64,000 nt of DNA, taken from assembly GCA_902786465.1 (NCBI GenBank), contig CADACQ010000013.1, positions 1 to 64,000 on the forward strand, written 5' to 3'. Positions 17,624 to 25,566 of this stretch are shown here, in pieces. Position 1 is the first letter of the stretch. The number at the start of each line of letters is the position of its first letter. Position numbers and translations under genes: made by a program. Under the pieces are notes generated by a model. That model worked only from the letters and a program-made list of their open reading frames with translations. It ran no database searches and had not been told where the DNA came from. This DNA is from an uncultured Eubacteriales bacterium. Its GTDB lineage: Bacteria > Bacillota > Clostridia > Christensenellales > CAG-138.

Positions 17624-18439
17624 ATGAAAATCATATTCTCCATCTTCATATGCCTGGCCATGCTCTTCGGTTGCACCCCTGCGCCCGTGAAGGGCATGGA
17701 TATCTACACCTTTTCCGTAGGCAAGGCTGACTGTTCCCTCATGTCCTTCGATGGGTACAACGTGCTCATTGACACAGGCGAGGAGGACGACGGGGATGAG
17801 ATCCTTGAAGCGCTGCATCGACTCGAGATCGAGAAGCTGGATCTGGTGATCCTGACCCACTTCGACAAGGACCATATCGGAGGCTTCCCCGAGATCAGCG
17901 ACGGCATCCCCATCGACAAAGTCATCCTTCCGGATTACGTACGGGACAGCGACCTCTATTCAGCCATGACGGCGGCCCTCGAAACCCATGCCATCCCCGC
18001 GGAGCGGCTGGCGCTGGATACATCCTTCTCCCTAGGCCGGGCCGTTTTCGATGTCTGGCCCTCCACCAAGACCTACAACCCGGAGAAAGGGAACGACAAC
18101 CAGATGTCCCTGGTGACCCGCGTCGCCTTCGGCCAGGTCCGCCTCCTGTTCCTGGCGGACGCGGAGGGCGGCTGGCTCAAGGAGCTGTGCTATTCCACCT
18201 ATGAACTGGGCTGCGATATCATCAAGATCCCATGTCACGGTAAATGGCAGAAGAACCTCCCCGTTCTCCTTACACTGTCCCTGCCTCAATACGCCATCAT
18301 CACCGATTCCGATAAGAACCCCGCCGCTGTGGATACCCTGGACACCCTCAGCGCCATGGAAATCACAGCCCTGCGCACCGCGGACGGCGACGTACATCTG
18401 TTCACCGACGGGCAAACCGTGACGATCCCGAAGGACTGA
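17624..18439 (+). CDS. ComEC-like metallo-beta-lactamase fold lipoprotein
   Basis: A 271-residue secreted lipoprotein. Residues 1-17 are a lipoprotein signal (IFICLAMLFGC, Cys17 as lipid anchor). The rest is a metallo-beta-lactamase domain: YTFSVGKADCSLM, NVLIDTGEEDDGDEI, VILTHFDKDHIGG (metal-binding H-x-D-x-D-H, with the second His of the classic H-x-H-x-D-H replaced by Asp), then DNQMSLVTRVAFG, LLFLADAEGG and IIKIPCHGKW. This resembles the extracellular hydrolase domain of ComEC without its membrane channel. The substrate is unknown; phosphodiester or nucleic acid is possible. The start at 17624 gives the signal peptide directly after the promoter; a frame open from 17588 would cover the promoter. 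Confidence 0.85.
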   Translation: MKIIFSIFICLAMLFGCTPAPVKGMDIYTFSVGKADCSLMSFDGYNVLIDTGEEDDGDEILEALHRLEIEKLDLVILTHFDKDHIGGFPEISDGIPIDKVILPDYVRDSDLYSAMTAALETHAIPAERLALDTSFSLGRAVFDVWPSTKTYNPEKGNDNQMSLVTRVAFGQVRLLFLADAEGGWLKELCYSTYELGCDIIKIPCHGKWQKNLPVLLTLSLPQYAIITDSDKNPAAVDTLDTLSAMEITALRTADGDVHLFTDGQTVTIPKD

Positions 18440-18459
18440 TACGTATATAAAATGGAAAA

Positions 18460-18488
18460 GGTGACGGTTTTGCGGCCGTCACCTTTTT
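18460..18488. terminator. bidirectional terminator
   Basis: GGTGACGG (18460-18467) pairs with CCGTCACC (18476-18483), with TTTTT following on the plus strand and CCTTTTCC on the minus strand. It separates the convergent MBL and cohesin-like genes. Confidence 0.85.
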
Positions 18489-18491
18489 ATG

Positions 18492-19403
18492 CTATTTCTT
18501 TCCTCTTCGTACGATCATGATAGGAGGTTGTTCCTCCTCATCTATCGGCTCCTCTTCCGGCGGCGCTTCCTCGTAGGGCTCCTCCTCGGGTGCCGTCAGG
18601 ATTTCCTCCTCTTCCTCGTCGTCTTCAAAATATTTGATGCGAGCCTTGTTCTTGCCCCGCCGCACGATCATGAGCGTCAGGACGACACAAATTAGGAGCG
18701 CTACCACGATGAACAGGCCGAATACGATATAGGCCAAAACATCGCTGTCCCCATTGTTCGGCTCAGGTAAGGGGCTCGAGCCGGGAGAAAGCGTCACCTC
18801 CGTCACCGGGAACCTGGGCTCATCCGTAGCCACGGCTGCGGGAGGCTGGCTGTTGACCGGCGCGCTGGTGAAGGGTGGTATGGTGGTGGGAACGCTTTGA
18901 CCGGTGATCCGCCCCAGATTGATGGTGCCGCCCGTATAGCTCTTCTGTGCGCCGGAACTGGCCGTCACAAAGGAATATGAAACCTTCTTCAGCACAAGCA
19001 TGGTGCTCACGGCGGACAGGATCTTGAAGCGAACGTGCATCAGCACGCCGCTGCCGGAGCAACCGTCGGAGGAGGCGGCCGTATAGGCCACCGAACCGGT
19101 CTTGGTCGTCACGTTGCAGATATACTGGACGCCGAGGATGTTCATGCGATCCTGGGAAAGCTCCTGGATGCCCACAAACTCCAAAGCGGCGCTGTCATAC
19201 TCCAGCACGAACTGCAGGGAATCCATGGTCTGTCCCAGCTTGGGCGGCTCGATGGCGATGTTGATCGCCACAGTCACCGTGTCGCCCACGCTCCCCCGGA
19301 CGTCCTCCGAGGTGATGGCCACGGGGGTCCCGGTCGCCATGGATACGGATATAGGCAGCAAAAGCAATGCTGCTAAAAGAAGAGAAATGATCCTTCGTTT
19401 CAT
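18492..19403 (-). CDS. membrane-anchored protein with cohesin-like extracellular domain
   Basis: A 303-residue protein. The signal peptide is residues 1-24 (RRIISLLLAALLLLPISVSMA). A domain of about 130 residues starts at GTPVAITSEDVRGSVGDTVTVAINI and contains LQFVLEYDSAALEFVGI and VLMHVRFKILSAV. This is the cohesin/dockerin-binding beta-sandwich pattern. A Pro/Ser/Thr-rich linker follows, then one membrane segment (VLAYIVFGLFIVVALLICVVL) and a cytoplasmic tail with a long Glu/Asp/Pro run. The motif MIVRRGK occurs right after the membrane segment and again as the last residues. The start at 19403 (MKRRIIS) has AAGGAG 6 nt upstream. No dockerin is seen in the window; a ligand such as a surface enzyme is speculative. 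Confidence 0.8.
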   Translation of the reverse strand: MKRRIISLLLAALLLLPISVSMATGTPVAITSEDVRGSVGDTVTVAINIAIEPPKLGQTMDSLQFVLEYDSAALEFVGIQELSQDRMNILGVQYICNVTTKTGSVAYTAASSDGCSGSGVLMHVRFKILSAVSTMLVLKKVSYSFVTASSGAQKSYTGGTINLGRITGQSVPTTIPPFTSAPVNSQPPAAVATDEPRFPVTEVTLSPGSSPLPEPNNGDSDVLAYIVFGLFIVVALLICVVLTLMIVRRGKNKARIKYFEDDEEEEEILTAPEEEPYEEAPPEEEPIDEEEQPPIMIVRRGKK

Positions 19404-19476
19404 CCAAAGCTCCTTCATGTAGTATGCGCTCACCACGGGGACCTATGCCCGCGGGCCATGCCATCGTATCGAAAGT

Positions 19477-19505
19477 ATTGTACTATCCCTTGCCTCATAA
19501 GTCAA
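19477..19505 (-). promoter_or_regulatory. sigma-A promoter of the cohesin-like gene
   Basis: On the minus strand, TTGACT (19505-19500), 17 bp, TACAAT (19482-19477). It is back to back with the cysS promoter; the two -35 boxes are 7 bp apart. Confidence 0.7.
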
Positions 19506-19512
19506 ATTCGGA

Positions 19513-19541
19513 TTGACAACGTCATGTAAATTTCATATAAT
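19513..19541 (+). promoter_or_regulatory. sigma-A promoter of cysS
   Basis: TTGACA (19513-19518), 17 bp, TATAAT (19536-19541), a perfect consensus match. The leader is about 28 nt, so there is no T-box. Confidence 0.88.
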
Positions 19542-19575
19542 TTTCTAAATTTGACAGTGAGAAAGGGATCATTCC

Positions 19576-20967
19576 ATGTACATTTACAATACCATGACCC
19601 GCAAGAAGGAGCTGTTCGTGCCGTTGAAGGAGGGCCAGGTCTCCATGTACGCCTGCGGCCCCACGGTGTACAACTTCTTCCATATCGGCAACGCCCGCCC
19701 CTTCATCGTGTTCGACACCCTGCGCCGGTATCTCGAATACCGCGGCTACAAGGTCACCTTCGTTCAGAACTTCACCGACATCGACGACAAGATGATCCGC
19801 CGTGCCAACGAGGAGGGCATCACCGTCAAGGAGCTGGGCGACCGGTTCATCAAGGAGTATTACACCGACGCCGACGCTTTGGGCGTGAAGCGGGCCACCG
19901 TGAACCCCCGGGCCACGGAGCATATCCAGGACATCATCGACCTGGTCGAGACCCTGGTGGAGAAGGGCCACGCCTACCCCGCCCCCAACGGGGACGTATA
20001 CTTCTCCGTCCGCAGCTGGCCCGGCTACGGGAAGCTGTCCGGCCAGAACATCGACGATCTTGAAAACGGGGCCCGGGTGGACCCCACCGAGGAGAAGCGG
20101 GACCCCCTGGACTTCGCCCTCTGGAAGGGACAGAAGCCCGGCGAGCCCGCCTGGCCCTCCCCCTGGGGCATGGGCCGTCCCGGCTGGCACATCGAGTGCT
20201 CCGCCATGAGCATGGCCATCCTGGGCCAGAGCTTCGACATCCACGGCGGCGGCCAGGACCTGATCTTCCCCCACCACGAGAACGAGATCGCCCAGTCCGA
20301 GGCCGCTACGGGCAAGCCCTTCGCCCACTACTGGATGCACAACGGCTTCATCAACGTGGACAATCAGAAGATGAGCAAGTCCCTGGGCAACTTCTTCACC
20401 GTCCGAGACATCGCCAAGGAATACGATCTCGACGTGGTGCGGCTGTTCATGCTCAGCGTCCAGTATCGGAACCCCATCAACTTCTCCCGTGATTTGATCC
20501 AGCAGGCCGCCGTGGCCCTGCAGCGGCTCCGCACGGCCCTCGATCGGCTGAAGGAGGCCCCCGTAGCCCAGGAGGCCGCTGAAGACGAGCAATCGTTCCT
20601 GGATTCCCTGGATGGTTACCGGACCCGGTTCAACGAGGCTATGGACGACGATCTCAACACCGCCGACGCCCTGGGCGTGCTGTTCGATCTGGCCCGGGCT
20701 GCCAACACCTTCGTCAGCGTCCCCCGGACCAGGAAGGCCATCGAGGCCGTCATGGCCCTATATACGGAGCTCATGGACGTGCTGGGGCTCATGCCCCGGG
20801 AGAAGGCCGAAGAGTTCCCCGCCGAGGTGCTGGCCCTGCTGGACGAGCGGCAGGCTGCCCGGAAAGCCAAGAACTACGCCCGGGCCGACGAGATCCGGGA
20901 GCAGCTCAAAGCCCTTGGTTACGCCATCGAGGATTCCCGCCAGGGCGCCAAGCTGAAGAAGCTGTGA
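19576..20967 (+). CDS. cysS: cysteine--tRNA ligase
   Basis: A 463-residue class I synthetase, the normal length. [19 protein letters not shown] contains the zinc Cys and the HIGN motif. [12 protein letters not shown] carries the second zinc Cys, and [13 protein letters not shown] the zinc His/Glu. [12 protein letters not shown] is the KMSKS loop. The C-terminal helical anticodon-binding region ends in a Lys-rich tail (RQGAKLKKL). An AAAGGGA site precedes the ATG. It is followed after 19 bp by a membrane protein gene with its own AAAGGAG, so the two are probably one transcript. Confidence 0.97.
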   Translation: MYIYNTMTRKKELFVPLKEGQVSMYACGPTVYNFFHIGNARPFIVFDTLRRYLEYRGYKVTFVQNFTDIDDKMIRRANEEGITVKELGDRFIKEYYTDADALGVKRATVNPRATEHIQDIIDLVETLVEKGHAYPAPNGDVYFSVRSWPGYGKLSGQNIDDLENGARVDPTEEKRDPLDFALWKGQKPGEPAWPSPWGMGRPGWHIECSAMSMAILGQSFDIHGGGQDLIFPHHENEIAQSEAATGKPFAHYWMHNGFINVDNQKMSKSLGNFFTVRDIAKEYDLDVVRLFMLSVQYRNPINFSRDLIQQAAVALQRLRTALDRLKEAPVAQEAAEDEQSFLDSLDGYRTRFNEAMDDDLNTADALGVLFDLARAANTFVSVPRTRKAIEAVMALYTELMDVLGLMPREKAEEFPAEVLALLDERQAARKAKNYARADEIREQLKALGYAIEDSRQGAKLKKL

Positions 20968-20986
20968 GATAAAAGGAGTACCGCCT

Positions 20987-21670
20987 ATGTTTTTTAGTCT
21001 GTTGCTGTTAGTCGTAGCCGGCGTGCTGGCCGTCCCCGTGTTCACCGGCAAGGGAAAGATGATGAACACGGAGAACATCAAGAAGGACAAGCTCCCTAAG
21101 TATAAGAAGTGGGTCCGCGTCCTCTACGCCCTCATGATGGTGACGGTGCTGTTCATGGCCTTCTTCAACTTCGTGGAGAAGGTAGCCTATACCCAGACCA
21201 ACTATTTCGAGTTCACAGAGCCTTACGTGGGCGCGGACGGCGTCACCTACGCCGCCGGGGAACCCCATACCACCGATGAGATGCGGGAGATCCTGCTCCC
21301 CACGGAGACCAGTCAGAGCCTGTGCAGCCCCGTGGATACGGAGAGCCTGCCCTACCGGTTCGTGGAGACCACCTACACGCTGGATGAAAAGTACGCCTTC
21401 CTGGACTTCGTCCCCTATAAGACCGCCCACATCCTGAACTTCGTCACCTTGGGCGTCTCCATGGCTGTCATCTTCGCCCTGTTCGTGTTCATCAACATGA
21501 TGACCGACAAGGAGGCCCAGAAGAAGAACTCCCGGGCGGCGAAGCAGAACCCCGTTCGCCCCTCCATGCCCAAGGGCGCTTTCGACTTCTCCGACTACAA
21601 GGACGAGGTAGAGGTCAAGGACGACCGCTTCGACGGCGAACCACAGGAGATCCCCTCCAAGAAAAAATGA
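20987..21670 (+). CDS. membrane protein of unknown function, 227 aa
   Basis: A 227-residue protein with three predicted membrane segments: residues about 2-19 (FSLLLLVVAGVLAVPVF), 46-63 (VLYALMMVTVLFMAFFNF) and 147-168 (NFVTLGVSMAVIFALFVF). Between the second and third lies an extracytoplasmic domain of about 80 residues. The C-terminal 60 residues are charged and likely cytoplasmic (DYKDEVEVKDDRFDG). I do not recognise a family. It has a strong ribosome binding site and follows cysS closely. Confidence 0.8.
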   Translation: MFFSLLLLVVAGVLAVPVFTGKGKMMNTENIKKDKLPKYKKWVRVLYALMMVTVLFMAFFNFVEKVAYTQTNYFEFTEPYVGADGVTYAAGEPHTTDEMREILLPTETSQSLCSPVDTESLPYRFVETTYTLDEKYAFLDFVPYKTAHILNFVTLGVSMAVIFALFVFINMMTDKEAQKKNSRAAKQNPVRPSMPKGAFDFSDYKDEVEVKDDRFDGEPQEIPSKKK

Positions 21671-21723
21671 CCATCTTTTCTACAGAGAGGGCAGGCAGCG
21701 CTGGTCCTTTTCGCATACAAAAA

Positions 21724-21748
21724 CGGCCACCGATTAACTCGGTGGCCG
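21724..21748 (-). terminator. terminator of gap
   Basis: CGGCCACCG (21724-21732) pairs with CGGTGGCCG (21740-21748). On the minus strand it is followed by TTTTTGTATG. It could also stop the plus-strand transcript (CATTAGTTTTG follows). Confidence 0.88.
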
Positions 21749-21766
21749 CATTAGTTTTGTGAGAAA

Positions 21767-22837
21767 TTACAGCTCCGCGAAGTACTTGATGGTGCGGACC
21801 ATCTGGCTGGTGTAGCTGTTCTCGTTGTCGTACCAGGACACGACCTGGACCTGGTAGGTGTCCTCGTCGATCTTCTGGACCATGGTCTGGTTGGCATCGA
21901 ACAGGGAGCCGTAGGTCATGCCGATGATGTCGGAGGAAACCAGCTTCTCGGTGGTGTAGCCGAAGGACTCGCTGGTCTGGGCCTTCATGGCGGCGTTGAC
22001 CGCTTCCTTGGTGATGTCCTTGCCCTTGACGACCGCCACCAGGATGGTGGTGGAGCCGGTGGCTACGGGGACGCGCTGGGCGGAGCCGATCAGCTTCCCA
22101 TTGAGCTCGGGGATGACCAGGCCGATGGCCTTGGCAGCGCCGGTGCTGTTGGGCACGATGTTGGCGGCGCCGGCACGGGCACGCTGCAGATCGCCCTTCT
22201 TATGGGGGCCGTCCAGGATCATCTGGTCGCCGGTGTAGGCGTGGACCGTGGTCATGATGCCGGCCTGGATGGGGAAGTTGTCGTTGAGGGCCTTGGTCAT
22301 GGGCGCCAGGCAGTTGGTGGTGCAGCTGGCGGCGGAGATGATCTTGTCCTCCTTGGTGAGGATGTTGTTGTTCACATTGAACACCACGGTGGGCAGGTCG
22401 TTGCCCGCGGGGGCGGAGATGACGACCTTCTTGGCGCCGGCATCGATGTGGGCCTGGGCCTTGGCCTTGCTGGTGTAGAAGCCGGTGCACTCCAGCACCA
22501 CGTCCACCTTCAGCTTGCCCCAGGGCAGGTTCTGGGCCTTGGGCTCAGCGGCGTAGATGGTGATCTCCTTGCCGTCCACGGTGATGGAGCCGGGGACCTT
22601 CACGGTCTTGCCGTCCTCTTCGAAGACGGGCTCCTTGGAAGTGACGGTGTGCTTGTTCTCGCCGATCACGCCGCAATAGCCCTTCTGAGCGGTATCGTAC
22701 TTCAGCAGGTGAGCGAGCATGGCGGGGCTGGTGAGATCGTTGATGGCGACGATCTTGTACCCCTTTGCGCCGAACATCTGACGGAATGCAAGACGACCGA
22801 TGCGGCCGAATCCATTGATTGCAACTCTAATAGCCAT
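21767..22837 (-). CDS. gap: glyceraldehyde-3-phosphate dehydrogenase, type I
   Basis: A 356-residue glycolytic dehydrogenase. [15 protein letters not shown] is the NAD-binding loop. The catalytic Cys is in [12 protein letters not shown], and the catalytic His in [40 protein letters not shown] is the conserved C-terminal block. The protein is about 20 residues longer than the E. coli enzyme, from an insert near [21 protein letters not shown], as in a subset of bacterial GapA proteins. CAAGGAGG precedes the ATG. It has its own promoter and terminator, as expected for a highly expressed gene. Confidence 0.97.
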   Translation of the reverse strand: MAIRVAINGFGRIGRLAFRQMFGAKGYKIVAINDLTSPAMLAHLLKYDTAQKGYCGVIGENKHTVTSKEPVFEEDGKTVKVPGSITVDGKEITIYAAEPKAQNLPWGKLKVDVVLECTGFYTSKAKAQAHIDAGAKKVVISAPAGNDLPTVVFNVNNNILTKEDKIISAASCTTNCLAPMTKALNDNFPIQAGIMTTVHAYTGDQMILDGPHKKGDLQRARAGAANIVPNSTGAAKAIGLVIPELNGKLIGSAQRVPVATGSTTILVAVVKGKDITKEAVNAAMKAQTSESFGYTTEKLVSSDIIGMTYGSLFDANQTMVQKIDEDTYQVQVVSWYDNENSYTSQMVRTIKYFAEL

Positions 22838-22865
22838 AGAAGCCTCCTTGTTTTGATTTCAAGCT

Positions 22866-22894
22866 ATTATACTATAAGACCTTTTGGTTTTCAA
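22866..22894 (-). promoter_or_regulatory. sigma-A promoter of gap
   Basis: On the minus strand, TTGAAA (22894-22889), 17 bp, TATAAT (22871-22866). Confidence 0.8.
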
Positions 22895-22920
22895 TAAAAA
22901 GATATAATATTTTCAACGAA

Positions 22921-23847
22921 TCACAGATTGATCTTCTCCGCAACGATATAGAGGGGCCTCGCCTTGGACTCCTCGAAGATGCGGCCGATGTAAGCCCCCT
23001 GGACGCCCAGGAAAAAGAGCACCGCGCCGAGGAGCAGGCAGACGCCGCACAGGGCCCAGAGCCATGCCGCCGCGCCCACGGTCAGGGCGCAGATGAGCAC
23101 CGCCAGGAAGCCCAGCAGAGAGAGGCCCATCACCGCCCCGCCCAGGTAGAGGGGCATGGTCAAAGGCTTGGTAGAGAAGCCGGTGATCCCGTCCAAAGCG
23201 AGCTTCAGCATCTTCTTCAGGGTGTACTTGGTCTTCCCCGCCGCCCGTTCCTGCCGAACGTATTCGAGAGGCACCGCGTCAAAGCCCATCCAGGCGGACA
23301 TGCCCCGAAGGAACCGGCCGTGCTCCCGCATCTTCAAAAATACGTCCGCCACGTTCCGACCGATGAGCCGAAAGTCGCCTGTATCGAGGGGGATCGGGTA
23401 GGCGCTCATGCTGGTGAGCAGCCGATAGTAGCAGGCGGCTGTGAACTTTTTGAAGAAGGTCTCCCCCTCCCGCTTCTTGCGCTTCCCGTAGACGATGTCC
23501 GCCCCCTGCTCCCACAGCTTCACCATGTCGGGGATCAGCTCCGGTGGGTCCTGCAGATCGGCGTCGATGATGATTAGGGCGTCGCCGGTGGCCTCGTCCA
23601 TGCCCGCTGTGACCGCCAGCTGATGGCCGAAGTTCCGGGAGAAGGACAGCACCTTTACCCGCTGGTCCTCTGCGGCGATCTTCCTCAGCTCCCGCATGGT
23701 GCCGTCCCGGCTGCCGTCGTTGACGAAGAGGATCTCGTAGTCGTGCCCCGTCTGTTCGAGGGCCGCCTTCATCCTTGGATAGGCGATGGGCAGCACCTCC
23801 TCCTCATAGTAGACCGGAACGATCAGAGAGATCTTTTTTTCTGACAT
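22921..23847 (-). CDS. GT2 glycosyltransferase, polyprenyl-phosphate sugar transferase type
   Basis: A 308-residue protein of the DPM1/GtrB family, which moves a sugar from a nucleotide donor onto undecaprenyl phosphate at the inner membrane face. ISLIVPVYYEEEVLP starts the GT-A domain. LFVNDGSRDGT and LIIIDADLQDPPELI (the D-x-D-type metal site) follow, then DTGDFRLIGRNV and RQERAAGKTKYTLKKML. Two C-terminal membrane hairpin segments lie at about 225-290. The start at 23847 (MSEKKISLIVP) has GAGGAGG 9 nt upstream. A much longer in-frame ORF continues to 24969 but is antisense to fba and was rejected. The upstream region carries a perfect 18-bp duplication with two -10 boxes. Confidence 0.9.
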   Translation of the reverse strand: MSEKKISLIVPVYYEEEVLPIAYPRMKAALEQTGHDYEILFVNDGSRDGTMRELRKIAAEDQRVKVLSFSRNFGHQLAVTAGMDEATGDALIIIDADLQDPPELIPDMVKLWEQGADIVYGKRKKREGETFFKKFTAACYYRLLTSMSAYPIPLDTGDFRLIGRNVADVFLKMREHGRFLRGMSAWMGFDAVPLEYVRQERAAGKTKYTLKKMLKLALDGITGFSTKPLTMPLYLGGAVMGLSLLGFLAVLICALTVGAAAWLWALCGVCLLLGAVLFFLGVQGAYIGRIFEESKARPLYIVAEKINL

Positions 23848-23872
23848 GGCCCGAAGCCTCCTCAAGCACTTT

Positions 23873-23908
23873 ATAGGGAAAGTATACCAGATAGGGAAAG
23901 TATACCAG
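23873..23908 (-). repeat. 18-bp tandem duplication carrying two -10 boxes
   Basis: The 18-bp unit ATAGGGAAAGTATACCAG occurs twice head to tail (23873-23890, 23891-23908). On the minus strand each copy carries TATACT. The distal copy has TTGCTT 17 bp upstream; the proximal one lacks a good -35. They lie just before the glycosyltransferase gene. Confidence 0.9.
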
Positions 23909-23960
23909 TTCCCCGACCGTAAAGCAAACCTGGACGGGAGTTTTTGCAGTTTTGTTACAG

Positions 23961-23989
23961 TTGCATTTTTCCGTTGCCGCTGATATAAT
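23961..23989 (+). promoter_or_regulatory. sigma-A promoter of fba
   Basis: TTGCAT (23961-23966), 17 bp, TATAAT (23984-23989). Confidence 0.8.
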
Positions 23990-24024
23990 GAAAAAAACGA
24001 AAAAACTATAAAGGAGAATATTCT

Positions 24025-25008
24025 ATGGCAATCGTAACCACCAAAGAAATGTTCAAGAAGGCCTATGACGGCGGCTACGCCATCGGCGCGTTCAACGTGA
24101 ACAACATGGAGATCATCCAGGGCATCACCGAGGCAGCCATCGAGCAGCACGCCCCCCTGATCCTTCAGGTGAGCAAGGGCGCCCGGGCTTACGCCAAGCA
24201 CGTGTACCTGATGAAGCTCATCGAGGCCGCCATCCAGGACGCGGAGCAGACTGCCGGTTTCGACCTGCCCATCTGCGTGCACCTCGATCACGGCGACACC
24301 TTCGAGCTGTGCAAGAGCTGCATCGACGGCGGTTTCTCCTCCGTCATGATCGACGGATCCAGCAAGCCCTATGAGGAGAACGTGGCCCTGACCCGCAAGG
24401 TGGTGGAATACGCTCACGACCACGGCGTGGTGGTGGAAGGCGAGCTCGGCACCCTGGCCGGCATCGAGGATGAGGTCAACGTTTCTGCCGAGGATTCCTC
24501 CTACACCCGTCCCGAGGAAGTGGAGGACTTCGTCACCCGCACGGGCGTGGACTCCCTGGCCATCGCCATCGGCACCAGCCACGGCGCCTACAAGTTCACT
24601 GCCGCCCAGTGCACCCGGGACGCCGACGGCAAGCTGGTGCCCCCGCCCCTCCGGTTCGACATCCTTCGCGAGGTAGAGAAGCGCCTCCCCGGCTTCCCCA
24701 TCGTGCTCCACGGCTCCTCCTCCGTGCCCCAGGAGTTCGTCAAGATCATCAACGAGTGCGGCGGCAAGATGCCCGACGCCGTGGGCATCCCCGAGGAGCA
24801 GCTCCGGGAAGCGGCCCGGATGGCTGTCTGCAAGATCAACATCGACTCCGATCTGCGCCTTGCCCTGACCGCCTGCATCCGCAAGCACTTTGTGGAGCAT
24901 CCGGACCACTTCGATCCTCGCCAGTACCTGAAGCCCGGCCGGGAGGCCATCAAGGCCATGGTCACCCACAAGCTCATCAACGTGCTGGGCTGCAACGGCA
25001 AAGCGTAA
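24025..25008 (+). CDS. fba: fructose-bisphosphate aldolase, class II
   Basis: A 327-residue zinc-dependent aldolase of glycolysis and gluconeogenesis. The N-terminus GGYAIGAFNVNNMEIIQGI is typical. CVHLDHGDTFELCKSCIDGGFSSVMIDGS carries the catalytic Asp and a zinc His. VVVEGELGTLAGIED, SLAIAIGTSHGAYK and VLHGSSSVP carry the remaining zinc and phosphate contacts. KINIDSDLRLA is the conserved C-terminal block. The length fits the 310-330 residue class IIB group. Its promoter is at 23961-23989 and a hairpin terminator follows. The other glycolytic gene here, gap, lies 1.2 kb away on the other strand. Confidence 0.96.
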   Translation: MAIVTTKEMFKKAYDGGYAIGAFNVNNMEIIQGITEAAIEQHAPLILQVSKGARAYAKHVYLMKLIEAAIQDAEQTAGFDLPICVHLDHGDTFELCKSCIDGGFSSVMIDGSSKPYEENVALTRKVVEYAHDHGVVVEGELGTLAGIEDEVNVSAEDSSYTRPEEVEDFVTRTGVDSLAIAIGTSHGAYKFTAAQCTRDADGKLVPPPLRFDILREVEKRLPGFPIVLHGSSSVPQEFVKIINECGGKMPDAVGIPEEQLREAARMAVCKINIDSDLRLALTACIRKHFVEHPDHFDPRQYLKPGREAIKAMVTHKLINVLGCNGKA

Positions 25009-25034
25009 AGCCTGTAAAAGCGGGCTGCGTTTTT
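25009..25034 (+). terminator. terminator of fba
   Basis: AGCCTG (25009-25014) pairs with CGGGCT (25021-25026, one G-T pair), then GCG and TTTTT. Confidence 0.7.
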
Positions 25035-25077
25035 ATCTTTCATGCAACCGATCCCCCTTCTTTCGGCTCTATAGGGG

Positions 25078-25091
25078 TGTAAGCGCTTACA
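25078..25091. promoter_or_regulatory. perfect 14-bp palindrome matching a CcpA cre site
   Basis: TGTAAGCGCTTACA is fully palindromic and fits the catabolite response element pattern TGWAARCGYTWWCA. It lies 15 bp before the start codon of the ECF sigma gene, so a bound repressor would block initiation or elongation. A CcpA gene is not in the window. Confidence 0.65.
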
Positions 25092-25106
25092 GAAAGAGAA
25101 AGAAAC

Positions 25107-25562
25107 ATGGATCAACAATACTTTGATCGAATCTACGAATCCACATACCTGCCCCTGCTCCGGTACGCCATCGTGCACCTGAGCGACCCCACGGACGCGG
25201 AGGACGCCCTACAAAACGTGTACCTCAGCTTCTACCGCCGCATCGAGCGGTACGGCCATCTGGACGTGCTGTTCCCCAAAGCGTTCCTGTTGAAGATGCT
25301 GAAGCGGGAGATCATCGAGCAGTACGCCGAGCGGGAGAAGCACGCCGTACGCCCCCTGGAGGACGTGCCCCAGGAGCGGCTCAAGGACGGGGACACCTAT
25401 CGGATATTCGTGCTGTACTACGGGTACGAGCTGACCATCTCGGAGGTCGCCAGGGAGCTGGGCATGGGAGCGGAAGCCGTCAAGAGCCGCCTGTTTCGGG
25501 GGCGGAACGCCATCCGGCAATTTCTGACGGCGGAGGATGCGGATTCGGAGTCTGGGAGGTAA
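25107..25562 (+). CDS. ECF-type RNA polymerase sigma factor
   Basis: A 151-residue sigma-70-like factor with region 2 (YAIVHLSDPTDAEDALQNVYLSFYRRI) and region 4 (ELTISEVARELGMGAEAVKSRLFRGRNAI) only, as in ECF sigmas. It directs RNA polymerase to a small stress or envelope regulon, probably held inactive by the next gene product. The ribosome binding site is modest (AGAAAGAG). A cre-like palindrome lies immediately upstream. The downstream membrane protein starts 4 nt after its stop, the classic sigma/anti-sigma pair. Confidence 0.9.
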   Translation: MDQQYFDRIYESTYLPLLRYAIVHLSDPTDAEDALQNVYLSFYRRIERYGHLDVLFPKAFLLKMLKREIIEQYAEREKHAVRPLEDVPQERLKDGDTYRIFVLYYGYELTISEVARELGMGAEAVKSRLFRGRNAIRQFLTAEDADSESGR

Positions 25563-25566
25563 GAGC

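Noticed and set aside
23848-24969. N-terminal extension of the glycosyltransferase to 682 residues
   Set aside because: The extension is antisense to fba; the start at 23847 has a strong ribosome binding site.
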